NCBI RefSeq assembly: GCF_000308835.1
Contig: NZ_BAGN01000015.1
Span: 50,442 to 114,441, forward strand
Length of the DNA stretch: 64,000 bases
Direction of reading: 5' to 3'
DNA from: Nocardia vinacea NBRC 16497
GTDB lineage: Bacteria > Actinomycetota > Actinomycetes > Mycobacteriales > Mycobacteriaceae
Each line of letters starts with the position of its first letter. The first letter of the stretch is position 1. Under the pieces are notes generated by a model that did not search any database, was not told where the DNA came from, and saw only the letters and a program-made list of their open reading frames with translations. Both the position numbers and the translations under genes were made by a program. Below, one piece after another: positions 24,853 to 34,494 of this stretch.

Positions 24853-27297
24853 TCAAGAACTCTCGTGCTCGGCCTCGTCCACGATCCAGGCGGCGATCTG
24901 GGTGCGGGAGGTGAATCCGAGTTTGCTCAGGATGTGTTCGACGTGGTGCTGTGCGGTGCGTTGGGAGAGCACCAGTTTTGCGGCGATCTGTTTGTTGGTG
25001 AGTCCTTGGGCGACAAGGTGGGCGACCTCGAGTTCACGTCTGGTCAAAGTCGTTGCGGAATCGTGTGGTGCGGTGGTCGGCGGTTCCCCCAGGGCGTAGG
25101 ACACCGCGGCGCTCATCCCCATGGCCTGGCCACGCCGGAAGGCGGCATCGAATCCTCGGTCACCGAGTGTGCGGCGCACCTTGCGCTCGCATTCGTCGTG
25201 ATAGTGGGATAGCTCGTTGAAGAAAGTTGTGACACCTGAGGCGGAGCGCAACAGGTATTCCGCGGCACCCATCAGAATTGCCGCGCGTTCACCATTGTCG
25301 GCGGTCCAGGCCAGTGCCTCGATGTCGAGCGCCGCGACGAGGGGGCTGGGTATGTGTCGGCTGATCCGCAACGATTCCAGCAGCACTTCTTCGGCCTGCG
25401 AATGCTCGCTCTGCTGCCATGCGGCAATGCCGCTCCCCCACAGCGTGGTCGACCGGAACAGCGATTCACCGCACGCTTCGGTGATGGAAAGTATCTGCTC
25501 GCGATATTCGATTGATCGCTTTGCATCTCCCAGGAGTTCGTGTGCCCATCCGAGCATCGACAACGTGGAGATATACAAATGTCCTCGCGTATTCGATTCG
25601 AACACCGCGAGGGCGGGCTCGAGCACGGATACCGCCCGATCGTGTTCACCTCGATACAGTGCCAGGGCTCCCTCGGCGGCCGCGGCCAGCGCCTCGGTGG
25701 TGGGAGCGGGGTCCTGTTCGGCGAGCGTGCGCGCCTGCTCCACGAAGGTGGCCGCGCGCTCCAGGTTTCCCTGTACCGCCGCCATGATCGTGCTCACAAG
25801 TAGTGCTTTGACGCGATCGGGTATCGAGCCGGCGTCGGGGTGGGCGAGAAGGCGGTCCAGCCAGCGCCGGCCTTCGCCGTACTGGCCCCGGAAGCTCCAG
25901 AACAGGTATAGGGCGGCGGCCGTGCGCAGCCCGGCTTCGGCGGCCTCCGCACTGTCTTCGGCAAGGCAGAACTCGAGCATGTCCCGGAAATTCGGTTGTT
26001 CACGGTCGAGCCGCGCGAGCCATCGGAGCTGCCGATCGCCGATCCACCCGGCCTCCGAATCCAGGGCCAATCGCTCGTACCAGTCGCGGTGGCGTCGACG
26101 CAGATCCCGGTATTCGCCGCTCTCGTGCAGCTTCTCCCGACCGTAGTCGCGCATGGTCTCGAACATGCGGAAGCGCACGACGCCATCGGGCTCCTCCCGG
26201 ATCACGATCGACTTGTCCACCAGGGAGGACAACGCATCGAGCAGACTCTCCGGCGCCAGGTCGGCACCGCACACCTGCTCGACGGCATCGAGTTCGAAGC
26301 CGCCGGCGAATACCGATAACCGGGCCCATGTCCGCTGCTCGACCGGTGTGCACAGCTGGTAGCTCCAGTCGATGCACCACCGCAGCGTCTGCTGTCGCGT
26401 CGGCGCGGTGCGGCTACCGCGGGTGAGCAGCGCGTACCGGTCGGTGAGCCGCTGCAGGATCTGTTCGGGCGACATGGCGCGCATCCGAGCCGCCGCGAGT
26501 TCGATCGCCAGCGGCAATCCGTCGAGCCGGGAACAGATCCGAGCCACGGTGGTCTTGTTGTCCTCGGAGAGTTCGAAGCCCGGCACCACTGCTGCGGCGC
26601 GGTCGGCGAACAATGTCACGGCGTCGTATTTGGGCAGGCCCCGAAATGCGGGCTCGTGGTCGGGATCCGGGACCGTCAGCGGCGAGACCCGCACGGTCGC
26701 TTCCCCGGCGATATCCAGCGGCTCGCGGCTGGTGACAAGAATCCGCAGATTCGGACAGGCCAGCAACAGCGTCTCGACCAGATCCGCCGAGGCCGCCACC
26801 ACTTGTTCGCAGTTGTCGAGAACCAGCAGCATTTCCCGCGAGCTCAGAAACCGGACCAGCACGTCGAGCAACGGCTGGTCGGACTGGTCGAGCAGGCCAA
26901 GGGTGGCCGCCACGATTTCGACCAGCATCGACGGGTCGCGCACGTCGGCCAGTTCGACAACCCAGACCCCATCTGCGAAATCGCGTCGAGCGTTCGCCGC
27001 CGCTCGCAGCGCCAGTCGGGTTTTGCCGACGCCACCGATCCCGGCCAGCGTCACGAGGCGGTGGGTGGACAGCAGATTTTTCACCTCGGCCGTCTCGGTG
27101 CGGCGGTCGACGAAACTGGTCAGCTCCAGCGGCAGCTCGCCGGTGCGGCCACCCGCCAGCGGTGGCGGCGGGGCCCATACCGGGATCTGCGACGAGTCCT
27201 CGAATCCGGACGCGCTCGAATCGGCCGTGACGGGTGCGATCGCGTCGCGGCGGGTCTGGAGTGGATCATCCGTTGTCACCAGCGGCGGGCAATCCAC
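24853..27297 (-). CDS. Large LuxR-family regulator with NB-ARC-type ATPase
   Basis: An 814-residue protein. The ATPase begins near residue 55 (LTSFVDRRTETAEV), with P-loop GIGGVGKTRLAL near residue 85, MLLVLDNCEQV (Walker B) near residue 155, and RLDGLPLAIELAAARM and a winged-helix part further on. A helical/TPR-like middle follows. The end is a LuxR HTH: LTRRELEVAHLVAQGLTNKQIA...LVLSQRTAQHHVEHILSKLG. Proteins of this design act as signal- and ATP-dependent activators. It has a paralogue at 28316-30631, with a DUF35 gene between them. Confidence 0.9.
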   Translation of the reverse strand: MDCPPLVTTDDPLQTRRDAIAPVTADSSASGFEDSSQIPVWAPPPPLAGGRTGELPLELTSFVDRRTETAEVKNLLSTHRLVTLAGIGGVGKTRLALRAAANARRDFADGVWVVELADVRDPSMLVEIVAATLGLLDQSDQPLLDVLVRFLSSREMLLVLDNCEQVVAASADLVETLLLACPNLRILVTSREPLDIAGEATVRVSPLTVPDPDHEPAFRGLPKYDAVTLFADRAAAVVPGFELSEDNKTTVARICSRLDGLPLAIELAAARMRAMSPEQILQRLTDRYALLTRGSRTAPTRQQTLRWCIDWSYQLCTPVEQRTWARLSVFAGGFELDAVEQVCGADLAPESLLDALSSLVDKSIVIREEPDGVVRFRMFETMRDYGREKLHESGEYRDLRRRHRDWYERLALDSEAGWIGDRQLRWLARLDREQPNFRDMLEFCLAEDSAEAAEAGLRTAAALYLFWSFRGQYGEGRRWLDRLLAHPDAGSIPDRVKALLVSTIMAAVQGNLERAATFVEQARTLAEQDPAPTTEALAAAAEGALALYRGEHDRAVSVLEPALAVFESNTRGHLYISTLSMLGWAHELLGDAKRSIEYREQILSITEACGESLFRSTTLWGSGIAAWQQSEHSQAEEVLLESLRISRHIPSPLVAALDIEALAWTADNGERAAILMGAAEYLLRSASGVTTFFNELSHYHDECERKVRRTLGDRGFDAAFRRGQAMGMSAAVSYALGEPPTTAPHDSATTLTRRELEVAHLVAQGLTNKQIAAKLVLSQRTAQHHVEHILSKLGFTSRTQIAAWIVDEAEHESS

Positions 27298-27397
27298 TCG
27301 GGATGTGCGCGAGCACCGGGCGCCATGCGCTCACCTTTCGACAATGTCAGCGTATCGCCAACGAAGGTGAACGGATCGCGAGTCGTGCGTGTCTACA

Positions 27398-28180
27398 TCA
27401 GGTGGTCGGGAGCGCGGTGGGACTCATCTGCCACGCCTGTGCCAAGGCGTTCCGCAAATGGCGCTTCAACCCGCGCACCTTGACGCTATCGGTCCGCCGT
27501 GGGTCCAGTGCCTCGTCCACCATGTGCAGGAACCGCCGACGGGTCACGCCAAAGGTCACAAGCAGTTCGCCGGCCGAGGCGCCGCCGAACGGCGCCCATC
27601 GAATCGCAAAGCTGATCAGGGCTTTCGCCGCCGCGTCGAGGGCCTTCGCGCTCTCCATGAGCTCACACTCGCGCAGCGAGGTCCGCACCCACCACGCGTC
27701 GAAGCGATATTCGACAGGGGGACGATGCGTCGGGCGCATATCGTTCGAAGCACACACACGCTGTGACGCGGGACGAGCGCTGTCATCCGAATCGGGCGCC
27801 GCTCGGCAGACGGTGAACACCGGGAATCGATCGATCCGAGGACGCGGCTCGAATCGCACCCGGACCGGCAGATCCGCGGCAGGTGCGACATCACCTTCGA
27901 TCGTCGCGTACACCCACGGACCCTCGTCGAGTTCCACAATGGCGATGGTCAACGGCACCACCTGGGCGTGCGGACGGCTCACACTTCGGTGTACGAGCCG
28001 CCACGACACGATCGAACCGAGACCCGACGATGGCGACCACTCGAGATCCCAGGACCGACACGCCGAACATTCGGCGGTCAGCGGCGCGAACAATTTGTCA
28101 CAGCGTCCACAGCGCCGGATCATCATTGCGGTATCGGTCCCTGTGGGTCTGCCACCGGACTCGTATGTTTGCTCGGACAT
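27398..28180 (-). CDS. DUF35-type Zn-ribbon/OB-fold protein with extra C-terminal domain
   Basis: I choose ATG 28180 (MSEQTYESGG), which has GAGG seven bases upstream. The N-terminal part has a four-Cys rubredoxin-like ribbon (RCGRC...ECSAC) followed by an OB-fold pattern (SIVSWRLVHRS, ...PLTIAIVELDEGPWVYATI), as in DUF35 proteins that partner thiolases or acyl-CoA enzymes. The last ~90 residues (FAIRWAPFGGASAGELLVTFG) look like a DUF3263-type helical domain of actinobacteria. No thiolase is adjacent; the neighbours are two LuxR-type regulators. Confidence 0.75.
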   Translation of the reverse strand: MSEQTYESGGRPTGTDTAMMIRRCGRCDKLFAPLTAECSACRSWDLEWSPSSGLGSIVSWRLVHRSVSRPHAQVVPLTIAIVELDEGPWVYATIEGDVAPAADLPVRVRFEPRPRIDRFPVFTVCRAAPDSDDSARPASQRVCASNDMRPTHRPPVEYRFDAWWVRTSLRECELMESAKALDAAAKALISFAIRWAPFGGASAGELLVTFGVTRRRFLHMVDEALDPRRTDSVKVRGLKRHLRNALAQAWQMSPTALPTT

Positions 28181-28265
28181 GGGAAACCTCGGTGTGATAG
28201 CCATGGATGCTGTCCCCACCAAGCGTCGCCTTCTCGGCGCCCGAACACGACGGTAGAACTACCAG

Positions 28266-28275
28266 GGGTATACCC
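28266..28275. promoter_or_regulatory. Short perfect palindrome upstream of the DUF35 gene
   Basis: GGGTATACCC lies 86 bases upstream of the DUF35 start, between it and the end of the second LuxR gene. It could be an operator. The evidence is only its symmetry and position. Confidence 0.3.
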
Positions 28276-28315
28276 ATTTCTGCCGACCGGTCCGTATCGC
28301 GACCCGGTCGAGGGG

Positions 28316-30631
28316 CTAGTGCAGGCGGTGCGTGCGCGCGGTCCAGGCGGCTATCTGTGCCCGAGACGAGTAGCCGAGTTTGCAGAGGATGTTTTCCAGG
28401 TGCCGGTCGACGGTGCGTGTTGACAGCACGAGCCGTTCGGCGATCTGCCGGTTACTGAGGCCCTCTGTGACGAGTTCGGCCACCTGCCGCTCGCGTGCTG
28501 TGAGCATGGTGTCTTCGTGCTCGTCGGGCTCCTGGGCGGTCTGGCTGGGATCGAGTGCGTATTGGATCGCGTGGGCGTGATCCAGTGCCGCACCGTGCCC
28601 TCTTTCCGCGTGCTGCTCCGCCTGCCGCAGCGACTTGGTGAGGGTGTGCTCGCAGGCCGAATGCTGTGCGCCGAGATGTGGTCCGAACGCCGCGATCGAG
28701 GTGCCGATGCGCCGCCATACCGATCCGACCGCACCCATCAGTCGCGCCGCGTGCCGGTACTCGCCGCGGGCGGCGGCGATCCAGGCCAGCAATTCCATCA
28801 TCAGCGCCGCGCCGACATGGTCGTTGAATTCGCGCTGGATCTCCAGGGCGGCGCGCGTCGACTGGACCGCATTGCCGTATTCGCCACGGACGTACTGGTC
28901 GTAGCCGAGGGCCCAGAGTGAATAGGATTTGGTCCACCGTTCGCCCTGCTGGTCGGCCAGTTCGATGCCGCGGCGGGCGGTTGCACCCGCGCTGTGGTCA
29001 CCGGCGTGTGCCTGGGTCATGGCGAGTTGGAACAGGGTCATGCGGACCACATCGTCGTCGTCCGAGTAATCCTCGACGGTCTGCTCGAAGGCCGCGATGG
29101 CCGGTACCAGGTGTCCGGGGAACAAATCCGCCGTGCCGCGCAGACAGCTCACCCAGCCGAGCGCGTGGCGGTCGCCCATTGCCGCCGCACCCGTCGCGCA
29201 TTCGTCAAGCGCCGCGGTGGCCGCATCGATGTCGCCCAGCAGCAGCCGTGCCCAGCCCGCCACCCACAGTGCGGAGATCCGCTCCGGGCCGGAGTAGTCG
29301 GCAGTGCACAGCGCCTTATCGATCCACCGCCGTCCCTCACCGAGGAACCCGTCGGCGCACCAGTGATAGCGCAGGGCGGTGACCAGCGCCAGCGCCTCGC
29401 GGGCGGCGGCCGGTGTGCTCGTCGCCCAGTCCAGCGCGGCTTGCAGATTGTCGCGTTCGGCGCGCAACTCGGCCAGACCGGCCGCTTGGCCGGGTCCGTT
29501 CCAGGCTGCGGCGATCTGCTCGGCGAGTGCGAGGTAGTGGTCGCAATGCCGCTTGCACAGGGCGCTGGTCTCGTCCCGCTCGGTCAACCGATGCGAGCCG
29601 TATTCGCGGATCGTTTCCAGCATCCGATACCGCGGCGGGCCGCTGGTCGGTACTGGCGCCAGGATCGATTGCGCGACCAGATGGTCGATCAGGTCCAGAA
29701 TGCGTTCACGCGGCAGGTCGTGACCAGCGCAGACGCCCTCGGCCGCGGCGAGGGTGAAGCCACCGGAGAACACCGACAGCCGGGCCCACAGCAGCTGTTC
29801 GGTCGGCAGGCACAGCTCATAGCTCCAGTCGATCAGGGCCCGCAGCGTTCGCTGCCGTGGCACAGCGGCCCGGGCCGAACCGGCCAACAGCAAGAATCGG
29901 TCCTCGAGCCGGTCCAGGACGGCGGGCAGCGATAGCGACCGTAACCGGGATGCGGCGAGCTCGATAGCGAGCGGAATCCCGTCCACACGCTGGCAGACCC
30001 GCACCACCACATCCGCATCACGTTCGGTCAGGGTCAGGTCCGGGCGCACCGCCCGAGCCCGCTCCACCAGCATCGTCGGCGCATCGTAGGCAGTCAGCCC
30101 CCCGAGCGTCACCGGATCGTACGGGGTCGGCATCGACAGCGTCGGAACTGTGTACACGTGCTCGCCCGCGACGCCGAGCAACTCGCGACTAGTGGTCAGA
30201 ATCCGCAGCTCGGCGCAGGATCGCAGTAGCACGTTGCAGAGCGCGCTGCACGCATCCACCAGGTGTTCGCAGTTGTCCAGCACTATCAACGCCTGTAGAT
30301 CGGCAAGGTGCTCGACGAGCTGCTTCTCGATGGTCCTGTTCGATACGTCCACCATTGCCAGGCTGGTCAGTACCGTCTGCGCGACCAGATCGACATCACC
30401 GACGGCGGACAGGTCGACCAGCCACACCCCGTCCGGGAACGACCGGCCGGAAGCGGCCGCTACCTCGCTGGCGAGCCGAGTCTTTCCGACACCGCCCACA
30501 CCGGTGAGCGTGACCAACCGAGCCGTCGCGAGCAGCTCCCGGACCTCGCGGATCTCCCGTTGCCGTCCGACGAAACTTGTCACCGCGAATGGCAGGTTAC
30601 CGACCACGCGAGTGGGCTTACTTCGCCCCAT
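28316..30631 (-). CDS. Large LuxR-family regulator with NB-ARC-type ATPase (paralogue)
   Basis: I choose ATG 30631 (MGRSKPTRVVGNLPFAVTSF, 771 residues), because the frame upstream to 30925 looks non-coding. Layout matches the regulator at 24853-27297: TGVGGVGKTRLASEVA P-loop, ALIVLDNCEHLV Walker B, RVDGIPLAIELAASRLR, helical repeats, and the C-terminal LuxR HTH LTARERQVAELVTEGLSNRQIA...LVLSTRTVDRHLENILCKLG. The 331 bases before it (30632-30962) are a divergent promoter region; GGGT...ACCC inverted stretches near 30805-30826 are the only structure I see. Confidence 0.88.
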   Translation of the reverse strand: MGRSKPTRVVGNLPFAVTSFVGRQREIREVRELLATARLVTLTGVGGVGKTRLASEVAAASGRSFPDGVWLVDLSAVGDVDLVAQTVLTSLAMVDVSNRTIEKQLVEHLADLQALIVLDNCEHLVDACSALCNVLLRSCAELRILTTSRELLGVAGEHVYTVPTLSMPTPYDPVTLGGLTAYDAPTMLVERARAVRPDLTLTERDADVVVRVCQRVDGIPLAIELAASRLRSLSLPAVLDRLEDRFLLLAGSARAAVPRQRTLRALIDWSYELCLPTEQLLWARLSVFSGGFTLAAAEGVCAGHDLPRERILDLIDHLVAQSILAPVPTSGPPRYRMLETIREYGSHRLTERDETSALCKRHCDHYLALAEQIAAAWNGPGQAAGLAELRAERDNLQAALDWATSTPAAAREALALVTALRYHWCADGFLGEGRRWIDKALCTADYSGPERISALWVAGWARLLLGDIDAATAALDECATGAAAMGDRHALGWVSCLRGTADLFPGHLVPAIAAFEQTVEDYSDDDDVVRMTLFQLAMTQAHAGDHSAGATARRGIELADQQGERWTKSYSLWALGYDQYVRGEYGNAVQSTRAALEIQREFNDHVGAALMMELLAWIAAARGEYRHAARLMGAVGSVWRRIGTSIAAFGPHLGAQHSACEHTLTKSLRQAEQHAERGHGAALDHAHAIQYALDPSQTAQEPDEHEDTMLTARERQVAELVTEGLSNRQIAERLVLSTRTVDRHLENILCKLGYSSRAQIAAWTARTHRLH

Positions 30632-30962
30632 GAGACCTAATCTAACCGTGCCAGGGGCTCTGTGAGGGCCCGGTTTGCGAAGGTCGTTCCCGAAGCGATT
30701 GCTACCTGATCGCCCGGCGCGCGGGATGCGGTTTGTGCCCCGAGCGCTACCCATCAGTGCGTCCGAATGCGGTCTGAACATGCGCGAGCTGCGGATTTGG
30801 GTGGAGAAGTGGGTGTTTCTACCCATGTCTGTGCGTGCCGGATCTGTGAGGCTCGGACGATCAGTATGAGCAGGAGGTCGACCTTGACATCTCACCGAGC
30901 GTGCCCGATCGATGAGGGTCGCCAAAGGCGCGAGCTACATCCACGACAACCGGGGGTCGGCG
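30632..30962. other. Divergent intergenic region upstream of the second LuxR-type gene
   Basis: It holds promoters for the LuxR-type regulator (minus) and the small gene/esterase unit (plus). GGGTGTTTCTACCC near 30813-30826 is an inverted repeat of four bases. No gene was found. Confidence 0.4.
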
Positions 30963-31229
30963 ATGGATGACGTATGTCGAACCGAATTCGACGGACTGCG
31001 CGTGACGTGGCGATTGATCCAGAATCGGCTGATCTCGATCGTCGCCGTGCATGACGCATCCGATGCCTCGCCAGTGCTCTCGTTCGGCCCCGCCGCTTAT
31101 CCGGATCTCGTGCAAGCACGAGAACTCCATCCGGGTCTGACGAAGGTGTGGGACGCGGTGCGCCGCGACTTCTGGACCACCCTTATTCCGCCACGTCGGA
31201 ATACGGGCAGACAATGGCAATGGACGTGA
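30963..31229 (+). CDS. Small hypothetical protein
   Basis: An 88-residue protein from ATG 30963, with ggggg at Shine-Dalgarno distance. The sequence MDDVCRTEFDGLRVTWRLIQ...RLISIVAVHDAS is amphipathic and soluble with no recognised family. Its end overlaps the start of the downstream esterase gene by 16 bases, so the two are probably co-translated. A longer start at 30912 is possible. Confidence 0.5.
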   Translation: MDDVCRTEFDGLRVTWRLIQNRLISIVAVHDASDASPVLSFGPAAYPDLVQARELHPGLTKVWDAVRRDFWTTLIPPRRNTGRQWQWT

Positions 31230-32221
31230 CGGCGGTTGCGCAGCCCGAAGCATCGTCACCGTTTATCGAACCAACCAACCAGGCAAGTATCGGAACTCGA
31301 ATCGCCCATCCGCTGCTGCGCGGCACAGTCGGATTCGGGTTGGCAACCCTGGCGCTGATAGGTGGCAACAGCCGGTTCGAGCACGCGCTCTGGCTCAGCC
31401 GACTGATCGATCTACCGGCTGCCGCACTCTTGCCTCCCAAAGGCACCAAACGCTGGACCGTTCAATTGGGCAACTTCCGCGGCGAATGGTTGTGGAACGA
31501 CGATCTGCCCGCCCCATGGCAGCGACAAGATTCGGCGCTGCTGTACTTCCACGGCGGTGGCTTTATCAGCGGCGGTTTGAACACCCATCGGCGCCTCGTC
31601 GCCAAAATCGGACGCGCCAGCCGGATGCCCGCATTCAATGTCGACTACCGGCACTTGCCCCGTGCGCATTTCACCGAGACACTCGACGACGCCGTCGAGT
31701 CCTATGAATACCTGCTCGAGCACCGCTTTCAACCCGAGCGCATCATCGTCTCCGGTGACTCGGCAGGCGGCGGGCTCGCCTTCCGGCTGGTGCTGGCAAT
31801 CCGGGAACGCGGCTTGCCGATGCCCGGCGGCATCTCCGCGATCGCACCGTGGGCCGACTTCGATTCGACGACCCGAAACGCCCACCCCAACCGGTACCTC
31901 GATTCCTATATACCCACTCGGATCCTGGAAACAATCGCGCGGCGCGGCGTCGCCCTCGATGGCGAACTCGATCCGACATGGTCGCCGGTCAACCACGACT
32001 TCACCGGTCTACCTCCGGTCCTGATCCAGGTCGGCTCCACCGAATGCCTGCTGCCCGACGCGGAAACGCTGGCCCGCCGCTGCGTCGAAGCGGACGTCCC
32101 GGTACGGCTGCAGGTCTGGGACCGCGCACCGCACGTCCACCACGTCGCCTCGGATTTCCTTGCCGACGCCCGAGCCGCGATCGATGACCTGGGCCGGTTC
32201 CACCGCCAGATTGTGGCTTGA
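31214..32221 (+). CDS. Alpha/beta-hydrolase, hormone-sensitive-lipase-type esterase
   Basis: Hydrolyses carboxyl esters; substrate unknown. The 335-residue protein has the HSL oxyanion motif LYFHGGGFISGG near residue 112 and nucleophile elbow VSGDSAGGGLAF near residue 178. The acid is probably in the VGSTECLLPDAE region and the catalytic His in APHVHHVAS near the end. The N-terminal cap (residues 1-90) is partly hydrophobic (LATLALIGG). The start ATG 31214 overlaps the small gene upstream; ATG 31220 is an alternative. Confidence 0.88.
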   Translation: MAMDVTAVAQPEASSPFIEPTNQASIGTRIAHPLLRGTVGFGLATLALIGGNSRFEHALWLSRLIDLPAAALLPPKGTKRWTVQLGNFRGEWLWNDDLPAPWQRQDSALLYFHGGGFISGGLNTHRRLVAKIGRASRMPAFNVDYRHLPRAHFTETLDDAVESYEYLLEHRFQPERIIVSGDSAGGGLAFRLVLAIRERGLPMPGGISAIAPWADFDSTTRNAHPNRYLDSYIPTRILETIARRGVALDGELDPTWSPVNHDFTGLPPVLIQVGSTECLLPDAETLARRCVEADVPVRLQVWDRAPHVHHVASDFLADARAAIDDLGRFHRQIVA

Positions 32222-32285
32222 CCCCCGCTGAGACACAGTCCGGCAATCACCCCATTCGTTTCGATCCAGCAATTACGGTGCTGTC

Positions 32286-33584
32286 ATGACGAACCAGGAA
32301 GAGGTCGAGCAGACGAGTCCTCGTCGATCGCGAGTGCGTGTCTGGCTGGCGCCGGCTGTTGTGGTCTCGCTGCTCATGGCCCTACTGGCCACGATGTATC
32401 TCGCGTATGTGGTCGATCCGTCGAAGCATCTGCACGGCTTTCCGATCGCGCTGGTCGATCAGGACAGTGGGGATCTGATCGGCGGGAAGCCTACCAATGT
32501 GGGCAAGCAGATCAGTGATGCGCTGGTGCAGCAGATCCCGAGCGACAAAATCGATCTGCGGGTGCTCGGCATCAACGAAGCGCAGCAAGAGTTGAACTCG
32601 GGCACTGTGTACGGGGCGATCGTCATTCCGAGCGACTTCACCAAGCGTCTCGGAATTTTCGCCACCGCCAGCGTGGTGCCCGGCGATGTCAGCCGGCCGA
32701 TCATCACGGTGTACACCAATCCGCGGTCGGGGGCGTTCTCATCGCAGGTCGTGCAGACGGTGGCCGGAAGCGCACTCGCGCAAGCGAATCAGACGGTCGG
32801 CAAGCAGCTCACCGAGACCGTGCAGACCCAGCTGCAGTCGTCTGGATCGGCTCCGGAACTGGTCGGCCTGAGTCGGCTGATGCTGGCCCAGCCGATCGAT
32901 GTGGTCACCACCCCGTTCCATCCTCTGCCGTCGGGTACGGGCGGCGGTCTGACGGCTTTCTTCTACACGATGATGGTGTTGCTGGCCGGATTCACCGGCG
33001 CCATGGTGATCAACGGGATGGTCGATTCGTCGCTCGGTTTCGCGCCGACCGAATTCGGTCCCTGGTACGTGCACTATCCGCCGACGCCGATTTCCCGGCT
33101 GCGGACGCTGCTGCTGAAGTGGGGCGTGATCACCGGGACCGCGCCTGTTGTGGCCGGGATATTCATGGCGGTCGCGCATTGGCTGGGTATGCCGATCGAG
33201 CGGCCGCTGCTGCTGTTCCTCTACAGCACCTTCGCGATCATCGCGGTCGGCGTCACCGCGCTGTCGATCGTGTCAGCGCTCGGCACTGCCGGTCTGCTGG
33301 TCAACCTCATCCTGTTCATCGTGCTCGGCCTGCCGTCCTCCGGCGGCACCATTCCGATCGAGGCGATCCCGAAATCCGTTGCCTGGCTTGCTGATTTCGA
33401 ACCTATGCACCAGGTTTACCTCGGCATCAGAGCCATCCTGTATTTCAACGCCGACGGCTCCGCCGGGCTGAGCCGCGCGATCTGGATGACGCTGTTGGGC
33501 CTGGTCATCGGACTCGTCGTGGGAGGCTTCGTCACTCGCTACTACGACCGGAAAGAACTGCACCGCGCACCGGCAAAGAGTTGA
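32286..33584 (+). CDS. YhgE/Pip (DUF3533)-like ABC-2-type membrane protein
   Basis: A 432-residue membrane protein. There is one helix at residues 22-45, then a ~190-residue extracytoplasmic domain beginning PIALVDQDSGDLIGGK and containing VYGAIVIPSDFTKRL, and then about five helices from residue ~215 on. This is the layout of Pip/YhgE-type proteins related to ABC-2 permeases. No ATPase gene is adjacent. It ends seven bases before the convergent lytic-transglycosylase-like gene. Confidence 0.8.
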   Translation: MTNQEEVEQTSPRRSRVRVWLAPAVVVSLLMALLATMYLAYVVDPSKHLHGFPIALVDQDSGDLIGGKPTNVGKQISDALVQQIPSDKIDLRVLGINEAQQELNSGTVYGAIVIPSDFTKRLGIFATASVVPGDVSRPIITVYTNPRSGAFSSQVVQTVAGSALAQANQTVGKQLTETVQTQLQSSGSAPELVGLSRLMLAQPIDVVTTPFHPLPSGTGGGLTAFFYTMMVLLAGFTGAMVINGMVDSSLGFAPTEFGPWYVHYPPTPISRLRTLLLKWGVITGTAPVVAGIFMAVAHWLGMPIERPLLLFLYSTFAIIAVGVTALSIVSALGTAGLLVNLILFIVLGLPSSGGTIPIEAIPKSVAWLADFEPMHQVYLGIRAILYFNADGSAGLSRAIWMTLLGLVIGLVVGGFVTRYYDRKELHRAPAKS

Positions 33585-33590
33585 TGCTGG

Positions 33591-34442
33591 TCAGTACCAG
33601 TGGTGTTGCTGCCAGAATGCCCAGGCGCCGTCGGGGCTGCCGTAGCGCGCGTTCATGTAGTCGTAGGTCCAGCGGATTTGGGTTAGCGGGTTGAAGCGCC
33701 AGTCGGCGCCGTGGGTTTGCATCTTTTCGGCGGGCAGTGCTTGGCCGAGGCCGTACGCGCCGCTTTTCGGGTTGATGGCGAAGACGTCCCAACCGCTTTC
33801 GTGGGTGATGACGGCATCGAAGGCTGGGAACTGGTGGAGTGGTACCACTGTCAGGGCGAGGGCTCTGGTGCCTAAGCGGACCAGTGAGAGCGCGAGTCCG
33901 GCAGGGTTTGTTCCACTGTCGGGCGGGCTGGCGGCGGGCGTGACGGCGATAGTGTCGTCGGTCTCCTCGGTCTCGTCGGCGGAGGTGACGAGGCTGTCAT
34001 CCGGGCCGTTGGCGGGTGGGGTGACGCCGTCGTTCAGTGTGCCGGGGGAAGTGGTGAGGCTTTCGCCCAGACAGTCTGTGGGCGTGGCGAGGCTGTCATC
34101 CGGGTCGTTGGCGGGTGGGGTGACGCTGTCGCCCAAACCCGCGGCGGAAGTGGTGACGCTCTCGCCCGGACTGTCTGCAGAGGCGGCGGCACTCTTGTCG
34201 GGGGAATCGGCGGACGTGGCGGCGCCGTTGTCGGGAGAATCGGCGGACGTGGCGGCGCTGTCATTCAGTCCGTCGGCAGATGTAGGACCACTATCGGCCA
34301 GACTGTCAGCGGACGTTGTGGCGTCGTCGTTCGGGGCATTGGCGAACGTGACTACGCTGTCGCCCAACCCCTCGGCAACGGCTGGACCGGCACAAACCAT
34401 GAGTGCACTGACCGCAATGGCGGCCGCGACAACGCGCAGCAT
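33591..34442 (-). CDS. Secreted lytic-transglycosylase-like protein with repeat region
   Basis: A 283-residue protein with signal peptide (MLRVVAAAIAVSALMVCAGPAVA). A repeat-rich linker of ~140 residues follows, built from units such as TSADSPDNGAATSADS and ESVTTSAAGLGDSVTPPAN. The C-terminal ~75 residues read ITHESGWDVFAINPKSGAYGLGQALP and NPLTQIRWTYDYM, with final WAFWQQHHWY, as in Rpf/SLT-type cell-wall hydrolases (catalytic Glu in HESGW). The linker is Asp/Ser/Thr-rich and acidic. It may anchor, space or vary at the cell surface. Confidence 0.82.
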   Translation of the reverse strand: MLRVVAAAIAVSALMVCAGPAVAEGLGDSVVTFANAPNDDATTSADSLADSGPTSADGLNDSAATSADSPDNGAATSADSPDKSAAASADSPGESVTTSAAGLGDSVTPPANDPDDSLATPTDCLGESLTTSPGTLNDGVTPPANGPDDSLVTSADETEETDDTIAVTPAASPPDSGTNPAGLALSLVRLGTRALALTVVPLHQFPAFDAVITHESGWDVFAINPKSGAYGLGQALPAEKMQTHGADWRFNPLTQIRWTYDYMNARYGSPDGAWAFWQQHHWY

Positions 34443-34494
34443 CGATTCGCTCCTTAGATGTATTTGCCTTCCATATCGATGGGTGTCATGAGCA

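Noticed and set aside
33587..33600. CTGGT/ACCAG hairpin between the converging YhgE-like and transglycosylase-like genes.
   Set aside because: Only five base pairs and no T-tract; too weak to call a terminator.
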